Of a stretch of 64,000 bases of DNA, positions 44,961 to 54,790 are shown in pieces (within the stretch, counting starts at the first letter, position 1; each line of letters starts with the position of its first letter). Where the stretch lies: positions 170,035,488 through 170,099,487 of the forward strand of contig NC_091120.1 in the NCBI RefSeq assembly GCF_040183065.1. The letters run 5' to 3'. The DNA is from Periplaneta americana. Lineage: Eukaryota; Arthropoda; Insecta; Blattodea; Blattidae. Under the pieces are notes generated by a model that was not told where the DNA came from, did no database searches, and was given only the letters and a program-made list of their open reading frames with translations. Position numbers and translations under genes: made by a program.

Positions 44961-44963
44961 GTA

Positions 44964-44964
<1 letters not shown>

Positions 44965-45010
<46 letters not shown>
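44965..45010. repeat. (AAT)n microsatellite
   Basis: About 15 AAT units. Confidence 0.9.
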
Positions 45011-45011
<1 letters not shown>

Positions 45012-45235
45012 TCATCGTCATCATCAACTAATAAGTATAGCTGTTGTATTTAAAACTCCTACTTTAGCTTTATCATTTTTATGCTCAATCTCTTAAGAAT
45101 TATTCTGTTAACTTCATTGGCTACTCTTCGTAGTTTCTTATCGTGTGACTACTCAACATTTATAATTCCATCTTCGTTAGAGCTTTTACTTTCTCTTCCC
45201 ATTTGATTTTAACTCTAAAAAGAAATTTTCCTAAT

Positions 45236-45960
45236 TTATGCAGATTGTTGGCGTTTAGGTGAACATTCATTTTTTTTATAAGCTACTATAGCGTTTATTT
45301 GTAGAAATTTTTTATCCACCCAACTGTTTCTCAAATCATTCGTTGCCTGACACTTTAACGCAATATGCATTGCGTCTTCAGCTAGTCCACACAAAGGACA
45401 TTTATCCTTCTCTACGTTCCCTCTCTTATTCTTGAGTCTCCAGATACTTAATCTCCACCATGCCATTCCCGTTCTCTCCTCCCTTGAATTTAGTTTAACA
45501 TATTCTTCCTGTTCCCAAAACTGCTTCACCACCCTATAGTATTTTAGTGATCCTAGGTCTTTGATATTACTAAAAATATCTTGTCTCGAAATTTCGTTTG
45601 CCCTCTCTTTTACTATTCTTCCAATAGTTTTCGTGTTTATAGACCCTAGTTCTCTCCATAGCCAATTTAGACCTAATCTGTTTATTTCTCGTTCCAACTC
45701 TTTCAGCCAATTCGATTACCAATTAGCGGCTTTCATACAAAAGATAAATGTTTTCATAACTGCCTAATCATTCCTACACAGAATATTACCTAAATATTTG
45801 TTTTTTCTTTGTCCTTTCGCTTATTTTCAGATCCCAAGTTTTACAGACGCTATTAATTTCGTTAATCGCCTTTTGAAGCCCGTTGACCGAAAATGCTCCA
45901 ATAGCGCAGTCATCTGCAAAAAGTAGTCCCGGAATAGGTATGTTATCTAACACTGGGTAA
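45236..45960 (-). pseudogene. LINE-4 reverse transcriptase remnant with FADD and a C-terminal zinc knuckle
   Basis: On the reverse strand, about 45835-45960 reads PIPGLLFADDCAIGAFSVNG and INEINSVCKTWDLKIS, the catalytic FADD region of a non-LTR reverse transcriptase. Then 45236-45697 reads EREINRLGLNWLWRELGSIN to CPLCGLAEDAMHIALKC, a C-x2-C-x7-H-x4-C motif of the kind found at the C-terminus of several non-LTR clades. The thumb region between the two is missing, indicating an internal deletion. Both ends are truncated. Confidence 0.85.
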
Positions 45961-46209
45961 TGAGAAGTATTACAATATTGAACAAATAAAAATAAATAAA
46001 ACGGGCAAAGAGCATTACAGATGAAAACCTAAAGTCGGCGACCGACTTGAGCCGATCATTGTAATGTAATGCTCACAGTGAGCAAATGTTATTAAGTGAG
46101 TATTCAATGGTATGAAACATAATTAATGGACAGAAATATATTTCTTAGTGTTCAGATTTGTATTCAAATGGTCAAGAGAGGAAATAGCATGGTAGCGACT
46201 TAGGAATAT

Positions 46210-46460
46210 GTATTTTAAGTTGGGTTTTGTTTAGTTAACTGTTAGAGCCTCACAAGTGATACCAACAAGGCACCACTTATGAGGCAACTAGGCCAGGAAA
46301 TGATGTAGGGTGGCCAATTCATTTCCCTCTCCAATACATCGCCGACTATACAAGCAATTACTGTTCTTCCTCACACATCGTCAAGTGAGATGTACTGCCT
46401 GATAGTCTAATAGATGTAGACGTACATATCAGCCAGAATCTCAATCAGAGGTATTTAAGC
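46210..46460 (+). mobile_element. SINE-E copy
   Basis: From GGGTTTTGTTTAGTTAACTG through CCTCACAAGTGATACCAACA and GTAGGGTGGCCAATTC to CAGCCAGAATCTCAATCAGA, matching the other SINE-E copies. Confidence 0.82.
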
Positions 46461-46552
46461 AGGGCATACATTTCAAAGTGATATTCTGTTTTCGGAATTC
46501 ATACTAATCATTTCACGTTATCAAAGTACATTGTGTCCCGCGCAGTGGCGTC

Positions 46553-46938
46553 TTATTTTTTATTTTTATTTATTTTATTTTGATAATAATTGTAACATAA
46601 AATATAATATATACAGAAAAACTTTAGCTCGCCCCTGAAAGAGTAGAACTCGTGCTCAGGGGCGGATTCCTGAATTGAAATTAATAAGTATACAATATAA
46701 TTTGTCTTATGTCTACTATGCAATTATAATATGTAAATTTACAATTTTTCAATTTTTATAAAATCCATACATAACTTTTTAAATTTAATACTAGAATTAT
46801 TAGTATTGACAAGATTAGGATATTTAAATATAAATTTGTTATATATTCTTGGGCCTAAATTACTACTATGATTAAATACTGTAACAGTGTTGCATTTTGG
46901 TTCAAACAATCTTAAAGAATTCATACATAACTATGAGA
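46553..46938 (-). mobile_element. LINE-2, second 5'-truncated copy
   Basis: It matches 20806-21250: the tail stem-loop CGCCCCTGA/TCAGGGGCG (46630-46664) and a 61-codon end of the reverse-transcriptase frame (MNSLRLFEPKCNTVTVFNHS to KLCMDFIKIEKL). It stops at about 46938, shortly before the SINE-A head. Confidence 0.88.
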
Positions 46939-46944
46939 ATACAA

Positions 46945-47281
46945 TTCAAAATTATTTATAATTTCTTGGTCTAAGGCATCCTGCCTAGGACTCGCATTAC
47001 GGAATGCGAGCTGGTTCGAGTCCTCATGGGGCAAGAAATTTTCTCATGAAATTTCGGCCAGTGTATGGGACCGGTGCCCACCCAGCATCGTGATGCACTT
47101 GGGGAGCTACGATAGATAGCGAAAATCCGGTTTCGCAAACCAGCTATAACGGCTGGGAGGATTATCGTGCTAACCACACGATACCTCCATTCTGATTGGA
47201 TGATCGTCCACCTCTGCTTCGGCATGTGAACGTGAGGCCAGCAGCCGGCTTATCGGTCTTGGCCCTTCATGGGCTGTAGCA
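46945..47281 (+). mobile_element. SINE-A copy, full length
   Basis: Best preserved SINE-A: box A TGGTCTAAGGC and box B CTGGTTCGAGTCCTC, resembling a tRNA-Leu D-arm and T-arm. The body is GGCCAGTGTATGGGACCGG, CAGCATCGTGATGCACTTGG and GGGAGGATTATCGTGCTAAC, and the end is GGTCTTGGCCCTTCATGGGC. Reading frames across it are incidental. Confidence 0.9.
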
Positions 47282-47285
47282 AAAA

Positions 47286-47521
47286 AGTACATTTTTAGGT
47301 TAGGTCTCGTGAATCGTAAACTATTTAATCAAAGCTATGGATTTCATGTTGTCAGACAGAACACATTTTAATATTAGATCATAATTACCAACATAATGTG
47401 CGAAAGGTCCAAGATAAAAATATACTCAAATTATTATTGGACCACTTAAAAACACCTTTCAACATAAAGATGAGATATGGTAAATAAGTAATTAAGCAAG
47501 ACATTGTTATTGTTAATGCTA

Positions 47522-47615
<94 letters not shown>

Positions 47616-47690
47616 TCAGTACATGTCATTGTGATTTTACCGTCTTTGGTGATATCTGGCATTAGTTGGCAACGCTGAAGAGACGGCCAA
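47286..47690. repeat. Interspersed repeat, pair member 1, with (ATT)n
   Basis: Both ends match 62812-63070 in inverted orientation: TACATTTTTAGGTTAGGTCT...GTGAATC at the left and GATATCTGGCATTAGTTGGC...AACGCTG at the right. An ATT run (47522-47614) separates them here. The element type is unknown. Confidence 0.75.
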
Positions 47691-48234
47691 ATTATCCTTT
47701 AGGAACTAATCTTACGTAATCCTCATGGCAGTTGAATGCATTAGTAATCCGCACCCATTCGTCATCCTAGGCTTTGATTTTCACATCATCTGATTCTTTC
47801 ATTCCAAACAATCTTTGCATTTGATTACCGGTTCCTCTAACAAAGACTTTCCTATAAAATACTAATAAAATTGGAACCTTCATTTCTTATCACACCAACA
47901 GTTTCGCTGTTCATTTTTAATAACAAATAATATTTGCTATGTGAAGCGGGTGAAACGCGTTCAGAAAAGCTTTGTTTCTGACACAGCTTCCTTGATTCGT
48001 ACTATTTCCAATTTTCGCCATGGTTAACAAAATGTAAGTTAATGTCAGTCTGAAAATCGTTACTGGAATGAAATGCACGAACATTTTAGCATGTGGTAAC
48101 AAACGACATGTTAGTGCATTTGTTGATGAAACTGGCCCTTCGCTCGTCAGAGACTATCAAGAGTGCATCACAGACGGTGAGTCCACATTACACCCGTAAC
48201 GAATGACTATGATGATGATGGTGGTGGAGAATTA
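47691..48234. other. Unassigned DNA
   Basis: No coding region or repeat end was recognised. Confidence 0.5.
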
Positions 48235-48375
48235 CTTAGATGTCACAGCCGGAGAAATCGCCAGTTTTGCCTGGACCACGGACTTATCCAACAAAGTTAC
48301 ATTCAGGGTGGACCTACCGGGATTTGAACCGTGGTTCTCTGGCATGTAAGCCCAGCGTGCTAACATTGAGTGACT
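48235..48375 (-). mobile_element. SINE-K, tRNA-derived
   Basis: The reverse strand reads CTCAATGTTAGCACGCTGGG (box A region) and CCACGGTTCAAATCCCGGTA (box B) at tRNA spacing, then GGTCCACCCTGAATGTAAC and CCGTGGTCCAGGCAAAACTG. Single copy in the window. Confidence 0.6.
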
Positions 48376-48587
48376 GCAATGTTTGGGTAAAGTCCTTGTA
48401 TTATAAACTCTTTTTTTTATTTTTGCCTACCCAAAGTAGCGTGAATGAGGAAACTACTTTTGTATATGGTCCCCGGGGAATTCAGCAAGTCTTTTCGTTG
48501 TTCACCATAGGAGAAGATTGGAGAAACAATGCTTTGTTATGGGTTTGATTAAAATTTCACTATTCCAGAATGCGATCTTCTCTTCTA
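48376..48587. other. Unassigned DNA before the tandem array
   Basis: No coding region was recognised. Confidence 0.4.
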
Positions 48588-50152
48588 AAGTAAAGCAACG
48601 TTTTAACTCTCAGCGCAGAAATTTAAATACTTTTGTGTTTACGTAGCTGGCCGGGATTTAAATTCCTTAATATCGCATTTTAATGCATGTGTGCGAAAGG
48701 AAACTTTTTAACCATTTGCGCCGAAATTTACATCCTTCCGTGATTACCTCTGACCGGGATTTAAATTCCTTAATATCCCATTTTAATGCGTGCGAAAGGA
48801 AACTTTTTAATCCTTAACTCTGAAATTTAAGTACTTTTGTGATTACGTAGCTGACCGGGATGTAAATTCCTTAAATTCCCATTTTAATGCATGTGTGCGG
48901 AAGGAAATTTATTAACCTTAGCTCTGAAATTTAAATACTTGTGTGATAATGTAGCTGACCGTGATGTAAATTCCTTAAATTCCCATTTTAATGCATGTGT
49001 GCTAAAGGAAACTTTTTAATCCTTAGCGCTGAAATGTAAATACTTTTGTGATTACGTAGCTAACCGAGATGTAAATTCCTTAAATTCCTATTTTAATGCA
49101 TATGTGCGAAAGGAAATTTATTAACCCTTAGCGCTGAAATTTAAATACTTTTGTGATTACGTAGCTGACCGTGATGTAAATTCCTTAATATCCCATTTTA
49201 ACTTAAGCCTATGTGTGCGAAAGGAAATTTCTTAATCCTTAGCTCTGAAATTTAAATACTTTTGTGATTACGTAGCTAACCGAGATGTAAATTCCTTAAT
49301 GTCTCATTTTAATGCATGTGTGCGAAAGGAAACTTTTTAATCCTTAGCGCTGAAATTTAAACACTTTTGTGATTACGTAGCTGATCGTGATGTAAATTCC
49401 TTAATATCCCATTTTATTGCATGTGTGCGAAAGGAAACTAATCCTTAGCTCTGAAATTTAAACACTTTTGTGATTACGTAGCTAGAGATGTAAATTCCTT
49501 AATGTCCCATTTTAATGCATGTGTGCGAAAGGAAACTTTTTAATCCTTAGCTCTGAAATTTAAACACTTTTGTGATTACGTAGCTAACCGAGATGTAAAT
49601 TCCTTAATGTCCCATTTTAATGCATGTGTGCGAAAGGAAACTTTTTAATCCTTAGCTCTGAAATTTAAATACTTTTGTGATTACGTAGCTGACCGTGATT
49701 TAAATTCCTTAATATCCCATTTTAATGCATGTGTGCGAAAGGAAATTTATTAATCCTTAGCTCTGAAATTTAAACACTTTTGTGATTACGTAGCTGATCG
49801 TGATGTAAATTCCTTAATATCCCATTTTATTGCATGTGTGCGAAAGGAAACTTTTTAACCTTTAGCAGCAAAATATAAATACTTTTTTCATTACGTAGCT
49901 AACTGAGATTTAAATTCCTTAATATCCTATTTTAATGCATGCGTGCGAAAGGAAACTTTTTTAACCCTTAGCGCCAAAATTTAAATACGTTTTGATTACG
50001 TAGCTAACCGAGATTTAAATTCATTAATATTCCATTTTAATGCATGCGTGCGAAAGGAAACTTTTTAAGCCATAGCGCCGAAATGTAAATACTTTTTTAA
50101 TTACGTAGCTAACCGGGATTTAAATCCTTTAATATCCCATTTCAATGTGTGT
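48588..50152. repeat. Tandem array, about 104-bp monomer, about 15 copies
   Basis: Each monomer contains CCTTAGC(G/T)CTGAAATTTAA, TACTTTTGTGATTACGTAGC, GATGTAAATTCCTTAAT, CCCATTTTAATGCATGTGTG and CGAAAGGAAACTTTTTAA. The GCGAAAGGAAA anchors occur 14 times between 48693 and 50051 at about 104-bp spacing. Outer monomers are more diverged than central ones. It resembles a satellite in size but is short. Confidence 0.95.
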
Positions 50153-51267
50153 GCGTGCTTGTGTGACTACTAAAGTCAACTTTGTTTTTTAACAAAAAAT
50201 ACTGTCTACTATGTTGACGTTAGGAGTCAAATGGTTTGGATAGGGCTCCGACGAAATAAAATAACCTAATTTGTAAATAATCTCTGCTGGTGCATATATG
50301 TTGTCATTGTTACCTCTAGTTGTCAGTAAATTTATTGTTCCACGAATGAATATTTTTCACTTTCTAGAATATATACATATCGCGGAATACATTAACGTCA
50401 AATTGATAAATAGTTTATACCCATCAACGCCATAACTTGCTTCCTTTATTGTCTAGTTGACCTCGGGCTAACCTTTAATGTTCGAATAGGTTGCATCTGC
50501 AGGGCAGTCGGCAAAGCACCCGGATGCATGTCCAATGCCTCTGCAAATTACTATGAAAGAAAACTGCCTCCGTATTACATGGTGTCGAACACGCGAACTG
50601 CCTGTTCACTCGTCTAAGTCGCTGCGCTTTCTAATTAATGCCATGCTGCATTCTGATTACGTAACAGTTCACGGACGTTCAAATGTTCTTACAATGTTAG
50701 CTCAGGCGAGTTAAGATAATGCTTTCGATACAAGTTAAAGGTTCGGTTCCCTTGTTTTGTTGCAGTCGTCCTTGTTGAACATCACAAGTTTAAAGCCAGT
50801 CAAGGACAGTTAACTACTGAAAATGATTTTTTTATAACTCTTAGATTAGCTTTTTTCGGGAGGAAGGTAAAGCCGGGAGGCCTCTTGTCGGAGATTTCGT
50901 TGTGTAAGAAATCCTGCCTCTGACTGCAGGCAATTTTTACAGACTATTTTGTTTCTCCCTTATTAAAATTGAATTATTGACGATTGAACAAGGAAGAATC
51001 TTGACAGACTATAGGCAAAAGGGGTTAGTAAATTGGCGATAATAGAAATGAAGTTGGAATCCTAAACATAATCGGAATAATAAAACATTTTCGAATAAAT
51101 TGAAAAGTGTAGAGCAACCCTAGAAGAGGTAGCCAGATAAATTTGAACATTGGTTAGAAGTAACGGGTATACATTTTATTGCTTAAAGTTATTACAGGGA
51201 GATTCAACGAAAAGCGGAATCCGCCGTCAGCCATCCAGTTTTGTTACTATTCGTCTCATATAATATA
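50153..51267. other. Unassigned DNA
   Basis: No coding region or repeat end was recognised. Confidence 0.5.
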
Positions 51268-51767
51268 GTCCGACCATCGGACCTGTGCCCCCGTAAGATA
51301 TGCGAACTGAACCTTAATTCCTTTTCAACCTCGGAAATTCATTTCTCCCCCTGTATACCTATCTCTCTCTTTTTTCTTTCCTCTCTCTTTCTCTCCCCCA
51401 CTACTCACAATTTTGAGCCTTTTGCACTTGCAGTCCAGTGTTGTTAACTCAACATGAATACTGTAGCACGGAGTGGTGAAAGAAATATTATTAAGCAAAT
51501 AATAGCATTTTACTTAAGGCAATCAGCGTCATTAGACCTACTTAAATTAAATTATGAATAAGTAATAATTAACCTTACAGTATTATAAGCAATATTCAAG
51601 AGACATGATACTGTTTGACGGAAGTTTGGCAACATCCCTATTCAGCAAGGTTCGTGGCCTGGTGTTTGACGTAGTGGGAGAGAAACGGGTGGAATGGGGT
51701 GAGTAGAGGCGTTAACTTTTCCAAGAACGACGACAGCGCTGAAGGGGCATAGATCCGATGGTCCGAC
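51268..51767. mobile_element. Possible TIR element, 500 bp
   Basis: GTCCGACCATCGGACCTGTG (51268) and the inverted copy ending GATGGTCCGAC (51767) match 21 of 24 bases. No clear target duplication was found. The 68-codon frame at 51241 is incidental. Confidence 0.5.
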
Positions 51768-51900
51768 AACACATAGAATATTTTGTTAAATTAATAAATA
51801 AATGAAATTATGGATACATTAAATTGATGAATGATAGAGGAGTATGTGAAATTAATAAAATTGATACATCTTGATTACACAACTTTTAACACTGTATCAC
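51768..51900. other. Short unassigned spacer
   Basis: Nothing recognised. Confidence 0.4.
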
Positions 51901-51958
51901 TTCGGAATATGTATGATAAGACTTTCTTGTGTTAAATTCTAACGTACCTTGTTTACAT

Positions 51959-51987
51959 GTTTCGACCTATTTATGGGTCATCCTCAG
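51959..51987 (-). other. Hammerhead-like core block, left arm
   Basis: On the reverse strand, CTGAGGA, then GACC, an eight-base loop, GGTC and GAAAC. This order (CUGANGA, helix II, GAAA) is that of a hammerhead ribozyme core, reported in Penelope-like element repeats. Helices I and III and the cleavage site were not found by eye. Confidence 0.4.
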
Positions 51988-52199
51988 AACGGGCCGTTGT
52001 TGGTCTTACCGCCTCTTGTTTTGTTTCCTGTGAAGGTGTGTTCGTGTGGTATAGTGTAAGAGTCAAAGAGTGTGTGTTTTCTGAAATTGAGTGGTGTGTT
52101 GAGAATTTCGTTGGGGTGTGTTTTCGTGTGTCTGTATATTTCATATTGTTCTAGTGTGTTTAGTTTCTGGCTTTTTGGTTGGATGTGTAGTATTTCCAT
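51984..52199 (-). pseudogene. Penelope-like endonuclease C-terminal remnant, left arm
   Basis: The reverse strand reads MEILHIQPKSQKLNTLEQYE, IYRHTKTHPNEILNTPLNF and HTLFDSYTIPHEHTF to a stop at 51984. The EILHIQ...LNTLEQYEIY pattern is the tail of the GIY-YIG endonuclease domain in Penelope-like retroelements, which nicks target DNA. The reverse transcriptase and GIY-YIG catalytic part are absent. The initial methionine is internal to the original protein. Confidence 0.78.
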
Positions 52200-52262
52200 G
52201 TCTGTGTTGATGACTCTGTGAACACATCACAAATGCTAACCACACCCACAGAGACATCAACA

Positions 52263-52402
52263 GACATGGAAATACTACACATCCAACCACAAAGCCAGAA
52301 ACTAAACACACTAAAACAATATGAAATATACAGACACACGAAAACACACCCGAACGAAATTCTCAACACGCAACTCAATTTCAGAACGCACACACTCTTT
52401 GA
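52263..52402 (+). pseudogene. Penelope-like endonuclease C-terminal remnant, right arm
   Basis: The forward strand reads MEILHIQPQSQKLNTLKQYE, IYRHTKTHPNEILNTQL and HTLFDS, the inverted counterpart of the left-arm remnant with a few substitutions. The frame then runs into the hAT MITE at 52411. The same family tail resumes after it (TIPHEHT... in nucleotide form). Confidence 0.78.
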
Positions 52403-52410
52403 CTCTACAC

Positions 52411-52609
52411 CAGGGCTGGGCAGCGAGAGCGGATTCTACTCTCTCACGGGGAGCCATATGATTTCTCTTCATCCCCTTTCTTCCCCGTCGAACACCGCAC
52501 AGCGTTGATTCTGTGACTGATGAATGTTAAGCTGCGCGTTGATTCTGTGACTGATGAATGTTAAGCGTCCCCGTTTAGAGTCTGGATGCGCTTCCGATGC
52601 CCAGCCCTG
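52411..52609. mobile_element. 199-bp hAT MITE in the right arm
   Basis: Ends CAGGGCTGGGCA (52411) and TGCCCAGCCCTG (ending 52609) are exact inverted repeats. A perfect 8-bp duplication, CTCTACAC (52403-52410 and 52610-52617), flanks them. Inside, GCGTTGATTCTGTGACTGAT plus 11 more bases is present twice in tandem (about 52502-52565). Confidence 0.93.
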
Positions 52610-52683
52610 CTCTACACTATACCACACGAACACACCCTCACAGGAAGCAAAACAAGAGGCGGCAAGACCAACAACGACCAGTT

Positions 52684-52712
52684 CTGAGGATGACCCATAA
52701 ATAGGTCGAAAC
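52684..52712 (+). other. Hammerhead-like core block, right arm
   Basis: The same CTGAGGA-GACC-loop-GGTC-GAAAC block as in the left arm, identical in sequence on the opposite strand. Confidence 0.4.
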
Positions 52713-52858
52713 ATGTAAACAAGATACGTTAGAATTTAACACAAGAAAGTCTTATCATACATATTCCGAAATAAAATTGAATTAAGCAGGACATTAGGTC
52801 TACTTACCGCAAGATATCCCGGCTTCTTGGAATAAATGTCTTACATATTTTAGGACTC

Positions 52859-52987
52859 TACACGAAGAAGACGAGTGGGAAGACCAAAGAGACGTTGGAG
52901 AGACCAGTTTGATGGATAAAATTCTGGAGGCGGAACAGGCCATCGGCCTAAACCTTGAAGTTATTGATGATGATGATGATGATGATG
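52859..52987 (+). mobile_element. LINE 3' end with (GAT)n tail, very short copy
   Basis: The forward strand encodes RRRVGRPKRRWRDQFDG and a stop, a non-LTR C-terminal motif, then ends in eight GAT repeats. A 12-bp duplication, ATTTTAGGACTC (52847-52858 and 52988-52999), brackets it, showing target-primed insertion of a strongly truncated copy. Confidence 0.88.
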
Positions 52988-52999
52988 ATTTTAGGACTC

Positions 53000-53423
53000 A
53001 ATTCCAAGCGCACTCGAATTTAATTTCGTCCGTAGGCATTTTGTTTACAACAGTGTTTATTTATTACACACAGATACCGTAGGTCTCCATTTAATGAAGG
53101 AGTTTGTAAGCAAGCTTACGATTGTGAAGGAACTCATGTTTCCTGATACTGTCGTCTAAAAACGTCATTTTAATTTCTTGTAACCATTATTTCTCACCAA
53201 ATGTTCCACAGTTAAAATTCTCTGTGCTACATTGGAAGCTATTTCTATTTCTTTATTTGCCAAACGCACAAATAACGTCACAAGGAACACAACACGCGAT
53301 CAATACATTCGAACGTCACTGAACTGAGCTTTTGACTGCTTGAGGGGTTTCCGGTCACACCTTCCCACAACATTATGAACTAGTGAGCGCGGCTGAAAAC
53401 TCCACGGCTTGTTGATCTGGCGA
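53000..53423. other. Unassigned DNA
   Basis: No coding region or repeat end was recognised. Confidence 0.5.

Positions 53424-53479
<56 letters not shown>
53424..53479. repeat. (ATT)n microsatellite next to LINE-F
   Basis: About 18 ATT units just outside the 3' end of LINE-F copy 2. Confidence 0.9.
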
Positions 53480-53480
<1 letters not shown>

Positions 53481-53507
53481 GTTCTGATGGGAAAGAAATG
53501 GGATTAA

Positions 53508-54545
53508 CTTACAAATGGCTTTTAGAGAATCCGGAGGTTCATTGCCACCCTCGCATAAGTCCTCCATCCCTATCCTGAACAAGATTAATCCAGTCCCTAC
53601 CATTATATCCCACCTCCCTCAAATACATTTTAATATTATCCTCCCATTTACGTCTCGGCCTCCCCAAAGGTATTTTACCCAAGGTCTCCCAACTAATACT
53701 GTATATGCATTTCTGGTTTCACCCATACGTGCTATCTCACCCTATCTCAAACATCTGAATTTAATGTTCCTAATTACGTATGTGTGAGTGGTTGTGTCAA
53801 CGACAGAATACAGGCTGGAAATCGGGCTTATTACGCTAATCTTCCACTGTTTAAAAGTCAGTTGTTATCGAGGATGACAAAGATTAAAGTTTATAAAACA
53901 TTAGTTCGTCCTGTAGTTACCTTTGGTTCAGAGACATGGACATTTACAAAGAAAGACGAGAACTCCTTAAGAAGTTTTGAACGGAAGATTCTGCGTAGAA
54001 TCTTTGGCCCAGTCAATTATCATCAAGGATGGAGGATACGCTCCAACAATGAACTTCTAAACCTGATAGGAGGTCAAGATATTGTAGAATTTATGAAAGC
54101 TCAAAGACTGAAATGGCTGGACATGTAACAGGATGCCTGAAACACGCACTCCTATTAAAATGTTAAAGGGTAGACTATATAACAGGAGGAGAAAGGGTAG
54201 ACCAAAGCTGAGGTGGATGGATGAGGTATCCAAAGATCTTGAAATTATGGGAGTGAGAGGATGAACTAACATGGTGAAGGACAGAGTAAGATTGAAGGCT
54301 ATTGTTAAGGAGGCCAAAACCTAGCCCGGGTTGTAGCGCTAACTGATGATGATAATTACGTATGTCAGGTGAAGAATACAATGTGTGCAGTTCTGCGTTG
54401 TGTAACTTTACTCCATTCTCCTGTAACTTCATCCCTCTTAGCCCCAAATATTTTCCTAAGTACCTTATTCTCGAACACTCTTAACCTCTGCTTCTCTCTC
54501 AAAGTGAGAGTCCAAGTTTCACAACCATACAAAACAACCGGCAAT
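53508..54545 (-). pseudogene. LINE-F C-terminal end, copy 2, split by LINE-G
   Basis: The parts 53508-53783 and 54366-54545 match LINE-F copy 1 (43399-43800) on the reverse strand. They encode the GRPRR...WEDNIKMY...AMNLR region with several frame breaks. The junction is an exact 12-bp duplication, AATTACGTATGT, on both sides of LINE-G. This copy keeps CCTGTAACTTC where copy 1 has lost two bases. Confidence 0.85.
53784..54353 (+). pseudogene. LINE-G 3' end inserted in LINE-F
   Basis: The forward frame reads RIQAGNRAYYANLPLFKSQL, KIKVYKTLVRPVVTFGSETW and RSFERKILRRIFGP to LKWLDM. A 1-base loss near 54130 then shifts it, and HVT...RKGRPKLRWMDEVSKDL continues in the new frame. This is the reverse-transcriptase thumb and C-terminal tail of an RTE-like element. 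It ends in (GAT)3. The 12-bp target duplication is at 53772-53783 and 54354-54365. Confidence 0.9.
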
Positions 54546-54554
54546 ATAGGCTAC

Positions 54555-54790
54555 TTATGTTGAGGTTTCGTAACAATCTCTTTTTACGGCGATGGGTTGT
54601 TAACCCTTCGCCCAACCCCCAAGCTGGAGGAGCACCCCTTATCGGCTATCCGCGACTGTTTATTCAATATATTCGCAGCTACCCTCCATATCTGGCGACC
54701 GTCTCCTCTATCCGCAACCTGAGGACGCGTCATGCCGTGGTGATAGGGACCCACCATACATGGAATGGGATTAACTACTTGCATTTAAAA
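54555..54790. repeat. G/C-richer block of likely repeat origin
   Basis: The block CGATGGGTTGTTAACCCTTC...CATGGAATGG is denser in G+C than its surroundings and directly adjoins LINE-F copy 2. It may be a further part of that element or another repeat. No second copy is in the window. Confidence 0.35.

Larger units (their letters stand above)
51901..52770. mobile_element. Two Penelope-like 3' ends in a head-to-head palindrome
   Basis: The left arm (51901 to about 52222) and the right arm (about 52245-52770, minus a 199-bp hAT MITE) are inverted copies of about 320 bp each, starting TTCGGAATATGTATGATAAG and ending with its complement. Each codes, outward from the centre, for the end of a GIY-YIG endonuclease of the Penelope type, followed by a conserved CTGAGGATGACCC...GGTCGAAAC block. 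The coding strands point away from each other. Confidence 0.85.

Noticed and set aside
52141..52393. Cysteine- and valine-rich reverse frames
   Set aside because: They are antisense to the Penelope-like endonuclease tail in the right arm.
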